Source: Sulfitobacter faviae
GTDB lineage: Bacteria; Pseudomonadota; Alphaproteobacteria; Rhodobacterales; Rhodobacteraceae
Direction of reading: 5' to 3'
NCBI RefSeq assembly: GCF_029870955.1
Contig: NZ_PGFQ01000001.1
Location: forward strand, 62,001 to 126,000
Length of the DNA: 64,000 nt
Part shown: positions 43,901-52,345 of the stretch, in pieces
Layout: each line of letters begins with the position of its first letter
Position numbering within the stretch: the stretch's first letter is position 1
The notes under the pieces: model-generated
The model's input: the letters and a program-made list of their open reading frames with translations, nothing else
Databases searched by the model: none
What the model was told of the DNA's origin: nothing
Program-made: the position numbers and the translations under genes

Positions 43901-46128
43901 GTCAGCAGATCGATATCCGGCGGGGTGCTGCCCAGATAGACCTCAGGCGCGCCCGGGCCTTCGATGATGTGCTGCGGATCGCCATAGCTCGCCGGGGCAT
44001 CGCCCCGGTCGGCGTCTGGCGGTGTCTTGATGGTGATGCCATAGTCTTCGACCTCCCCATCCGGGGCGGGGGTGATCGCATCGAGCCCCGCGGTCGAGGA
44101 CCAGCGCAGTCGGACAAAGGTCGGCGTCAGAACGGCGGTAACCGGCACGCTGACGGGGAATGAAATCTCACCATTCACCACCCCGTCGAGGTCTTGCGCC
44201 CCGCCGTCTTGGATATCCGTCGCGACCTGATCACCAAGGAAGAGGCCATCGCCGCCGAAATCGACGAAAGCCTGCAAATAGCCGGTGCCGGGGGTGGGTT
44301 CGTTGACCACCACGGTCACCGTGCGGGTCAGATCGCCATAGAGCTGGGGAAAGCTCTCTTCGCTTTCGTCATCCTTACCGTCGAGGTCATCGCCGGTGCC
44401 ATCGACGGAATGCTGCGCCGAGCCATCGCCGTCACCATTCAGCGCGCCGATCCAATATTGCGCGGTGTCCGCATGCTGCGGATCGCCATAGGTGACCGGC
44501 GCATCCCCCGGTCGGGGCCGGAGCCTGCGTAGATCGTCGTGGGATCATCACGCCCTTCGCCCGGCCCGTTCGACGCCACGCCATCCCCGTCACCAGGGTT
44601 CTCCGAATCCGACAGGTCCGAGACTGCCGTCCCCCCGGTGTCTCAGCCGTGACCTGCGCTTGGTTGCTGATCGTGGTGTCCAAGTCCTCAGGCACCAGCG
44701 TGTAGGTCGCCGTATAGACGGCCTTCTCCCCGACCAGCAGCGTGCCTTCGGGCGACAGCGACGTGGCGGCCTGAAAGGTGATCACCGGGGGCACGCCCTT
44801 GCCGCTGAACTGCGTCTCGGCAAGCTGCACATTGGTCAGATCAACATTGCCGAAGTTCTCAGCGGTAAAGACATAGGCGATTGTCTCACCCGGATCGGCA
44901 TAGCCGTTGAGGTTGGTATCGACCAATTGCGCCAGTTTCAGCAGCCCGACAGAGCCCACATCGATTGAGACCTGCGCGGGCGCGGAATAGGCCCGCGGCT
45001 CATTCGGCAGGATGACGGGCGATTGATAGCGATAGCTGATTGGCGTCGGCGCGGCAAAGAAGGCGACGAAGGGGGTGAAGGTCAACTCCCCGGTCAGGTC
45101 GTCATAGCTCCATGTGCCCTCCCCAGAATGTCAAAACCCACCCGATGGCCTTCGGAATCGGTCACGATGTTCTGCGCCCCGGCAGGGGGGATCAGATCGA
45201 CAGCCTGTCTCGCATATTCGCTGGGCTGGCCCGAATTATTGGCCGGCGCATTGTTGTTTTCCGTCGCGACACTGTCGTTGAACAGGATGTTGACCACCAC
45301 AGGCTCGCTCAGCACCTGCTCTTTCAGATCGTCCTGCAAAACGGGTGCTTTGAAGTCACCGCATTGCAGGTCATAGGTCTGCGCTTCGTCATAGGTCGGA
45401 TTGGCCAGCCGGACGAGAAAGCCCCTGTTGGCAGTTCGACCAAAGCGAAAGGTCGAAGTCTGCGGGTAGAAGATTTCAAGCCCAGATACCGGCTGGTTGC
45501 TATAGTTGCGGTCCCCGGCGAGATAGAACACCTCTGTCCCAAGGTTCGCATCCGGCCCTTCGATATAGCCGCGATAGGTTGTGGCGCTGCGGTCAATGCG
45601 GACATATTCGACCGTGCCGTCGCAGATATTCACATAGACCTGCTCATTCAACGGACCGTCAATGTCATTGATCTGAAAGAAAACATCCGCCACCACCGGC
45701 ACCCCGCCGGTATTGGTGGTGATGTTATGGGTGCCTGCCTCATAGAGGTAGAAATCCATGAAATGCGGGTCTTGTCCGGTCGAGGTAATCTGGATTTGCC
45801 CATTGCCCGAGGCGAAAATATGATCCCGCCCGGCAAAGGCCATTTCACCGACGATATCGACCGACACCCCGCCAACCGTGCCCGCGTTGCGCCACAAGGC
45901 CCGCTCGCCCACGCCCGCCCCGACCACGGTGGGCGCGGCCACGGGATTGAGAATTAGCTGCTGCGCCAAGGCGGCTCTGGTCAGCAAAGCCAGCAAGAAC
46001 AATGTCCAAAACGATGCCGCGATCATCCGAAGCCAAGGCCCCTGCCCTGCCAAGGCCGAAAGGTGGCGCAAGCGCTGCGCCGTGAACGTGCTGAGAAAAT
46101 AAGTGTAAAAATGCATATCTTTGCTCAC
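40904..46128 (-). CDS. Very large secreted multidomain protein with GEVED, DUF11 and SdrD-B-like domains (frame broken at seven sites)
   Basis: Six overlapping pieces join into one gene of about 1743 residues. A signal-like segment (MIAASFWTLFLLALLTRAAL, about 34-55) follows a long N-tail. Next come an N-terminal domain (about 57-340), a DUF11-like domain (LLKLAQLVDTNLNGYADPG, about 395-445), two GEVED domains (about 595-870; YLQAFIDFDGDGTFNQAGEQ), a beta-propeller-like region with YNALDGYIYGVDENSRRLYR (about 895-1115), SdrD-B-like and DUF11 modules (about 1120-1500) and a last DUF11 (about 1620-1740). Breaks are at runs 45121-45124, 44631-44636, 44505-44509, 43534-43537, 43410-43414, 42789-42793 and 41899-41904. 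Adding one base at each makes the span exactly divisible by three. A likely adhesin or envelope protein; no sorting motif is seen. Confidence 0.75.
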
Positions 46129-46329
46129 AACCTTTTAAGACACAGCCTAGCGACGAAGCGGGTTCTGAGGACTTACGCAGAAAGGTATTAAGATATGCTT
46201 CCGGTTATACGGGCGGTGAAGGGATAGGTGGTGGTCGCCCTTGTGCATATGCCTCTGTGCCCTAGCGGGCCGCAAAGCTGCCGCGCCTATGCCGCCGCGC
46301 TGCCAAATCAATTTTCCGAAAATGACCTA

Positions 46330-46360
46330 TTGACCCTCCAGCAACTGGAAGCCCCATATT
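46330..46360 (+). promoter_or_regulatory. CueR-type promoter/operator of copA
   Basis: TTGACC (46330-46335) and CATATT (46355-46360) are separated by 19 bases, the lengthened spacer diagnostic of MerR-family activation. The spacer holds the dyad CTCCAG-CAA-CTGGAA, matching the CueR copA pattern. It ends 27 bases before the copA ATG, and cueR lies just downstream. Confidence 0.75.
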
Positions 46361-46387
46361 CAACGCAAGACGAATAGAGGGCGTGAA

Positions 46388-48894
46388 ATGGGCAAAGCGG
46401 AAAAACTCACTTTTGGCGTGCAGAACATGAGCTGCGCGTCCTGTGTGGGGCGTGTTGAAAAAGCGCTAAACGCGCTGGACGGGATCGGTGAGGCCCGGGT
46501 GAATCTTACGGCAGAGACCGTGCGCGTGACGGCACATCCTGAGTTTAACGCGGGCGAGCTCGATGCCGCCTTGGTGCAGGCGGGCTACCCGGCGCGCAAG
46601 ACCACCCACCGTTTGCGGCTGTCGAACATGAGCTGCGCCTCCTGCGTGGGCCGTGTGGAACGCGCGCTGCTTGCGGTGCCGGGGGTGCTCTCGGCCACGG
46701 TGAACCTCGCCAGCGAAGAGGCCCGGGTCGAAACCTTGGAAGACGCCGATCTTTTGCCCGCCCTGCGCGATGCGGCGGCAAAGGCGGGCTATCCCGCCAG
46801 CGTCGACGCGCCCGAAGCGCCCCCCCCGACGCCGCGACGCGCAAGGAAGCGGAGGCCATCCACCTCAAACGGATGACCCTGCTGGCCGCCGCGCTCACCC
46901 TGCCCGTTTTCGTGCTTGAGATGGGCGGCCATCTGGTGCCCGCATTCCACCATTGGATCGCGGCGAGCATTGGGATGGAGACAAGCTGGCTCATCCAGTT
47001 CCTCCTCACCACCCTCGTGCTGGCATGGCCGGGGCGGCATTTTTATGGCAATGGCCTGCCTGCGCTGGCGAAGGGTGCGCCGGATATGAACTCTCTCGTG
47101 GCACTCGGATCGGGGGCGGCGTGGCTCTACTCGGTCACCGCGCTCTTCGCGCCGGGGCTACTGCCCGAAAGCAGCCGCGTGGTCTATTTCGAAGCCGCCG
47201 CCGTGATCGTCACGCTGATCCTGCTGGGCCGCTATCTGGAGGCCCGCGCCAAGGGGCGCACCGGGGCCGCGATTGCCAAGCTCATGGGCCTGCGCGCCAC
47301 TAGCGCACGGGTGGAGCGGGACGGCGCTATCATCGAACTGCCCTTGGAAAAGATCGAAACCGGCGACATCATCTACCTCCGCCCGGGCGAGAAGATCGCC
47401 ACCGACGGCATCGTCGTCGATGGGCAATCCTATGTCGATGAAAGCATGATTACCGGTGAGCCTGTGCCGGTGGAAAAGACCGGCGGTGCGGCTCTCGTCG
47501 GCGGCACGGTCAATGGCACCGGCAGCCTGACCTACCGCGCCACCAAAGTGGGCGGCGACACGGTTCTGGCGCAGATCATCCGCATGGTCGAAGAGGCCCA
47601 AGGCGCGAAACTGCCCATTCAGGACTTGGTCAACCGCATCACCCTGTGGTTCGTCCCCGCGGTGATCGCTGTGGCGCTGGTGACCTTTGGCGGCTGGCTG
47701 GCCTTTGGCCCCTCGCTCAGCCACGCGTTGGTGGCGGCGGTGGCGGTGCTGATCATCGCCTGCCCCTGTGCCATGGGGCTGGCCACGCCTACGTCGATCA
47801 TGGTCGGCACCGGACGCGCGGCGCAATTGGGCGTGCTGTTCCGGCAAGGCGATGCGCTGCAAAGCCTGCAGGGGGTCACGACCGTTGCCTTGGACAAGAC
47901 CGGCACCCTGACCAAGGGCACCCCCGAACTTACCGACCTCGTGCTGATGAACGACATGACCGAGGAGAGGCTTCTGCCGCTGATCGGCGCGGTCGAGGCG
48001 CGCTCGGAACATCCCATCGCCCAAGCCATCCTGCGCCGGGCCGAAGCGGCTGGCCCCGTGCCGCGCGAGGTGAGCGATTTTCAATCCCATACCGGCTACG
48101 GCGTCAGCGCATTGGTGGCGGGCCGCCGTGTCACGCTGGGCGCCGACCGGCTGATGACCCGCGAGGGGATTGATCTGGGCAATGCCCAGCGGATCAGCGC
48201 GGATCTGGCCAAGGCCGGCAAAACCCCACTTTTCGCCGCGATCGACGGCAAATTGGCGGCGGTCATCGCCGTAGCGGACCCGATCAAACCCGGCACGCCC
48301 GAGGCCATCGCGCGGCTGCATGACCTCAACCTCGAAGTGGCGATGATCACCGGCGACAACCGCGGCACGGCAGAGGCCATCGCGGCGCAACTGGGCATCG
48401 ACCGCGTCGTCGCCGAGGTGCTGCCCGATGGCAAAGTGTCCGCCATTGACGACCTGAGAAAAGGCGACAACCGCATCGCCTACGTGGGCGACGGGATCAA
48501 CGACGCGCCAGCGCTTGCGCAGGCCGATGTCGGGCTGGCCATCGGCACCGGCACCGATGTGGCGATCGAAGCGGCGGATGTGGTGCTGATGTCGGGCGAT
48601 CTGCGCGGCGTGGTCAATGCCATCGACGTAAGCCAGCGCAGCATGGCGAATATCCGGCAAAACCTCTTCTGGGCCTTCGGCTATAACGTCCTGCTGATCC
48701 CCGTCGCCGCTGGCGCCTTCTACCCGCTGACCGGTTGGCTCTTGTCGCCCGCGCTGGCTGCCGGGGCGATGGCTTTGTCGAGCGTTTTCGTTCTCAGCAA
48801 TGCCCTGCGCCTGCGCTGGATCGCCGCCCCTCTGAATGAGAGCGCCACCCCATCCCATGGCCCCCGGACCGCCGCCCCCGTAGCCGCAGAATAG
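46388..48894 (+). CDS. copA: Copper-exporting P1B-type ATPase (frame broken after the metal-binding domains)
   Basis: CopA pumps Cu(I) out of the cytoplasm. The joined protein has about 835 residues. Two N-terminal heavy-metal domains each carry [12 protein letters not shown] (about 14-25 and 80-91). Then come eight membrane helices, the TGE phosphatase loop ([13 protein letters not shown]), the metal-site [17 protein letters not shown], the phosphorylation site [11 protein letters not shown], the [11 protein letters not shown] locus and [20 protein letters not shown]. The frame breaks in the eight-C run 46820-46827; one added C gives [20 protein letters not shown] and a length divisible by three. 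cueR follows, and a CueR-type promoter precedes. Confidence 0.92.
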
Positions 48895-48903
48895 GATCGT
48901 CCC

Positions 48904-49296
48904 ATGAACATCGGAGAAGTCTCACAACGCACCGGGCTGCCGCCCAAAACCATCCGCTATTACGAGGATATCGGGCTGGTCAAACCGCTGCGCGACGCCA
49001 ATGGCTACCGTGCCTTCCGCGAAAGCGAGATGCACAAGCTCGCCTTTCTGGGCCGCGCCCGCACGCTGGGGTTCAGCATCGAAGATTGCCGCAACCTGTT
49101 GGCGCTTTGGGAGGACAAGAACCGCGCCAGCGCCGATGTGCGCGCCATCGCCAAGGACCATCTGGCCCAGATCGAGGCCAAGATCAGCGGCCTGCAAGAG
49201 ATGCGCGACACGCTCAGCACGCTGGTCCGCGATTGTGCGGGCGATGACCGGCCGGATTGTCCGATTTTAAAAACACTTGGGACAGCCGCGAACTGA
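48904..49296 (+). CDS. cueR: MerR-family copper-responsive regulator CueR
   Basis: CueR activates copper export when it binds Cu(I). The 130-residue protein starts MNIGEVSQRTGLPPKTIRYY, the MerR DNA-binding helix-turn-helix, continues with RARTLGFSIEDCRNLLALWE, and ends with the Cu-binding pair in DCAGDDRPDCPIL (Cys-x7-Cys), the CueR hallmark. It begins nine bases after copA; the probable target is the 19-base-spacer promoter upstream of copA. Confidence 0.93.
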   Translation: MNIGEVSQRTGLPPKTIRYYEDIGLVKPLRDANGYRAFRESEMHKLAFLGRARTLGFSIEDCRNLLALWEDKNRASADVRAIAKDHLAQIEAKISGLQEMRDTLSTLVRDCAGDDRPDCPILKTLGTAAN

Positions 49297-49313
49297 CCCT
49301 ACTAACCACGGAG

Positions 49314-49345
49314 GGCAGCGCTGCCCTTCGTGAGACAGCGCTGCC
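49314..49345. terminator. Hairpin between convergent cueR and choV
   Basis: Nine-base arms GGCAGCGCT (49314-49322) and AGCGCTGCC (49337-49345) surround a 14-base loop between the two convergent stops. No U-tract is present. It probably limits read-through. Confidence 0.5.
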
Positions 49346-49363
49346 GGGCGGGTGGACCCCGCC

Positions 49364-50380
49364 CTAGCGTTTCAGCCGTTCCACGATGCTATGCGCCGTC
49401 ACCGTGCCAATCTGCCTGCCCTCTTCCATCACAGCGAAACCCGCCTCCGGGCCGCGCAGACCGTCCATCAGATCCCGCACCGGCGTCTCGGCGCTGGTCT
49501 CTGGATGGGCGGCCCCATCGGCTGGCCCCATCACATCGCGGGCGGTCAACACCTCAAGCGGGTTCATATTGGCCACGAATTCCGCCACATAATCCGAAGC
49601 GGGGTTCGAGAAAATCTCGCGCGGGGTGCCGATCTGCACGATGCGCCCGCCTTCCATGATGGCAATACGCCCGCCCAGTTTGAACGCCTCATCAAGGTCA
49701 TGGCTGACGAAAATAATCGTGCGGTTAAGATCGCGTTGCAGATCCAACAACTCATCCTGCAACCGCGTGCGGATCAGCGGATCGAGCGCCGAAAAAGGCT
49801 CATCCATCAGCAAGATCGGCGCTTCGGTGGCAAAGGCACGGGCAAGGCCCACACGCTGCTGCATGCCGCCCGAAAGCTCCCCCACCTTGCGGTCGGCCCA
49901 ATCGCTAAGCCCCACCAGCTTCAACTGCCGCTCGGCCCGCTCCAACCGCTCGCCCTTGGGGACATTGGACAGTTCCAACCCAAGCGCCACGTTGTCACGC
50001 ACCGTGCGCCAAGGCAGCAGGCCGAACTGTTGGAACACCATCGAGACGCCTTCACGGCGCACCCGGCGCAGCTCTGCCGCATTGCTCTCATGCACATCGC
50101 AGGACCAGCCCTCGGCATGGACCCGCACGGTGCCGCGCACCATCGGGTTCAGCCCGTTCACCGCCCGCAATAGCGTTGATTTGCCCGAGCCCGACAGGCC
50201 CATCAGCACAAGGATCTCACCATTCTCAACCGTGAGCGAGCAATCATGCACGCCCAGCACCTGCCCCGTCGCCGCTTCGATCTCGGCGCGGCTTTGGCCT
50301 TCGTCCATCAGCGGCAGCGCCTTCTCTGGCTTGTCGCCAAAAACGATGGATACGTTATCGAATTCTACTGCTTTCGTCAT
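49364..50380 (-). CDS. choV: Choline/betaine ABC transporter ATP-binding protein
   Basis: This is the ATPase of a ProU/Opu-family importer. The 338-residue protein has Walker A GLSGSGKSTLL, signature LSGGMQQRVGLARAF, Walker B ILLMDEPFSALDPLIRTRLQ and ETIIFVSHDLD-like TIIFVSHDLDEAF. The C terminus contains CBS-like sequence (TARDVMGPADGAA, GFAVMEEGRQIGTVT). The N-terminal extension before Walker A is typical of ChoV/ProV. It overlaps choW by four bases. The choline assignment rests on the binding protein. Confidence 0.88.
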   Translation of the reverse strand: MTKAVEFDNVSIVFGDKPEKALPLMDEGQSRAEIEAATGQVLGVHDCSLTVENGEILVLMGLSGSGKSTLLRAVNGLNPMVRGTVRVHAEGWSCDVHESNAAELRRVRREGVSMVFQQFGLLPWRTVRDNVALGLELSNVPKGERLERAERQLKLVGLSDWADRKVGELSGGMQQRVGLARAFATEAPILLMDEPFSALDPLIRTRLQDELLDLQRDLNRTIIFVSHDLDEAFKLGGRIAIMEGGRIVQIGTPREIFSNPASDYVAEFVANMNPLEVLTARDVMGPADGAAHPETSAETPVRDLMDGLRGPEAGFAVMEEGRQIGTVTAHSIVERLKR

Positions 50381-51210
50381 TTCCGTCCCACCCGCAGGAT
50401 ACGGTCGAGCATGATCGCCACGACAACGATCACCAACCCGGATTCAAATCCCAAGCCAGTGTTGACCTGGTTCAGGGCACGCACCACCGGCACGCCCAAA
50501 CCGTCTGCGCCCACCAATGCTGCGATCACCACCATCGACAGCGACAGCATGATGGTCTGGTTCAGACCCGTCATGATCTGCGGCAGCGCATAGGGCAGCT
50601 CAATCTTCCACAGCGTCTGGCGCGGCTTGGCGCCGAAAGCCTGCGCCGCCTCAAGAAGCGCCTTGGGGGTCGAGGAGATGCCAAGCTGCGTCAGCCGGAT
50701 CGGCGCGGGCAAAACGAAGATCACCGTGGCGATCAGCCCGGGCACCATGCCAATGCCGAAAAAGACAATCGCAGGGATCAGATAGACGAAAGTCGGCAGC
50801 GTCTGCATCAGGTCCAAGACCGGGGCCACCCATGCGTAAAGCCGGGGCCGATGCGCCACGGCGATGCCAATCGGCACGCCCACGCCCATGCAGACCACAC
50901 AAGCCGAAAGCACGAGCGTCAGGCTCTCCATCGTCTCTTCCCAGTAATCTTGGTTCAGAATGAACAGAAAGCCGAGCACCACAAAGGCCACGGTTTTCCA
51001 ATTGCGCTGAATGGCCCAAGTGATCGCGGCGAAGACGGCGATCAGGATCAGCGGATGCGGGGTTTGCAGCACCCAGAGGATCGCCTCAATCAGCCGTTCC
51101 ATCAGGTCCGACAGCCCGTCAAAGAACCACGCCCCGTTCGTTTGCAACCAATCCAGCGCGTCTTCGGCCACATCGGCCACGGGGATCTTGTTTTCTGTCA
51201 GCCAGTCCAT
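50377..51210 (-). CDS. choW: Choline/betaine ABC transporter permease
   Basis: This permease of 277 residues has about six hydrophobic helices after an N-terminal amphipathic stretch. The family block is VPIGIAVAHRPRLYAWVAPV, LDLMQTLPTFVYLIPAIVFF and GIGMVPGLIATVIFVLPAPI, and the EAA loop is EAAQAFGAKPRQTLWKIELP. It lies between the binding-protein and ATPase genes; AAGGA precedes its ATG. Confidence 0.9.
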   Translation of the reverse strand: MDWLTENKIPVADVAEDALDWLQTNGAWFFDGLSDLMERLIEAILWVLQTPHPLILIAVFAAITWAIQRNWKTVAFVVLGFLFILNQDYWEETMESLTLVLSACVVCMGVGVPIGIAVAHRPRLYAWVAPVLDLMQTLPTFVYLIPAIVFFGIGMVPGLIATVIFVLPAPIRLTQLGISSTPKALLEAAQAFGAKPRQTLWKIELPYALPQIMTGLNQTIMLSLSMVVIAALVGADGLGVPVVRALNQVNTGLGFESGLVIVVVAIMLDRILRVGRK

Positions 51211-51296
51211 GTCAGTCCTTCAGGATTGGAGAATTGCGCATGAGAATGACCCGCCCCATCAATCTGGAGCGGGTCTTGTCCATCATAGCGTGAGGA

Positions 51297-52217
51297 TCAC
51301 TTCAGCGAAGCGACAGCTTCCATCGCATCGCCGCCATCGACGGTGGTCACACCGTCCAGCCATGTGTCGAGCACGTCAGCGTTCGCCTTGATCCAAGCGG
51401 CGGCGGCCTCTTCCGGCTTTTCGCCGTCATCGAGGATCGCGCCCATGATCTCATTCTCCATCTCAAGGCTGAATTCGAGGTTCTGGAGGAATTTGCCAAG
51501 GTTCGGACATTCTTCGACGAAACCGGCGCGGGTGTTGGTGTAAACCGTCGCGCCGCCCAGATCGGGGCCAAAGTAATCGTCACCACCTTCAAGATAGGTC
51601 AGGTCGAAGTTGGCGTTCATCGGGTGCGGCTCCCAACCGAGGAAGACAACAGGCTCTTCCTTGCGGCTGGCGCGCTGCACCTGAGCGAGCATCCCCTGTT
51701 CAGAGGATTCGACGACTTCGAAGTCGCCCAGTTCAAAGGCATTCTCGTCGATCATCGACTGGATCAGGCGGTTGCCGTCATTGCCCGGCTCGATGCCGTA
51801 GATCTTGCCTTCGAGCGCGTCCGCATTGGCAGCGATGTCGGCGAAGGTCTTGATGCCCATATCGGCGGCGGCCTTGTTCACGGCCAGCGTGTATTTCGCG
51901 CCTTCAAGGTTCGCGCGCACGGTGTCGACGCTGCCCTCTTCGCGGTATTTGGCGATATCGCCTTCCATCGTCGGCATCCAGTTGCCCAAGAACACGTCGA
52001 TGTCGCCCGACGCCATGGAGGTGTAAGTCACCGGCACGGCGAGGATCTTGGTCTCGGTGTCATAGCCGAGCGCGTCGAGCACGACAGAGGCGGCGGCGGT
52101 GGTGGCGGTGATGTCGGTCCAGCCGACGTCGGAGAAGGTGACTTCGCTACACTCGGCAGCGGCCAGCGAGGTCGCGGCAACCGTCGCCAAAGCGGATGTC
52201 ATAAGCAGTTTTTTCAT
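51297..52217 (-). CDS. choX: Choline/betaine ABC transporter substrate-binding protein
   Basis: This 306-residue periplasmic protein has a signal peptide (MKKLLMTSALATVAATSLAA) and the OpuAC fold: VTFSDVGWTDITATTAAASV, VFLGNWMPTMEGDIAKYREE, YGIEPGNDGNRLIQSMIDEN and VVFLGWEPHPMNANFDLTYL. Tryptophans in GWTD, NWMP and GWEP fit the aromatic box that binds a quaternary ammonium in ChoX. GGGGAGAA lies before the ATG at 52217. A BetI-like dyad lies at 52243-52263. choW and choV follow. Confidence 0.9.
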   Translation of the reverse strand: MKKLLMTSALATVAATSLAAAECSEVTFSDVGWTDITATTAAASVVLDALGYDTETKILAVPVTYTSMASGDIDVFLGNWMPTMEGDIAKYREEGSVDTVRANLEGAKYTLAVNKAAADMGIKTFADIAANADALEGKIYGIEPGNDGNRLIQSMIDENAFELGDFEVVESSEQGMLAQVQRASRKEEPVVFLGWEPHPMNANFDLTYLEGGDDYFGPDLGGATVYTNTRAGFVEECPNLGKFLQNLEFSLEMENEIMGAILDDGEKPEEAAAAWIKANADVLDTWLDGVTTVDGGDAMEAVASLK

Positions 52218-52242
52218 TGGTGTTCTCCCCAGAGAAGTTTTT

Positions 52243-52263
52243 ATTGACTGATGCGCCAATCAA
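52243..52263 (-). promoter_or_regulatory. Candidate BetI-like operator upstream of choX
   Basis: On the minus strand TTGATTGG, GCGCATC, AGTCAAT form an imperfect dyad ending about 26 bases before the choX start. The TTGATTG half resembles BetI sites upstream of choline genes. No betI gene is in the window, so this is a weak call. Confidence 0.35.
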
Positions 52264-52345
52264 AAGCCATCGGCCGCGATATTGCAACCGGATTAATTTT
52301 GCCAACTTACTGGAGTGCAAAATGCAATACTACTTGTTTCAAAAC

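Noticed and set aside
40904..46128. Cluster of six separate hypothetical surface proteins
   Set aside because: Pieces overlap in different frames, each break sits in a C run, and seven single-base additions restore one gene with continuous domains.
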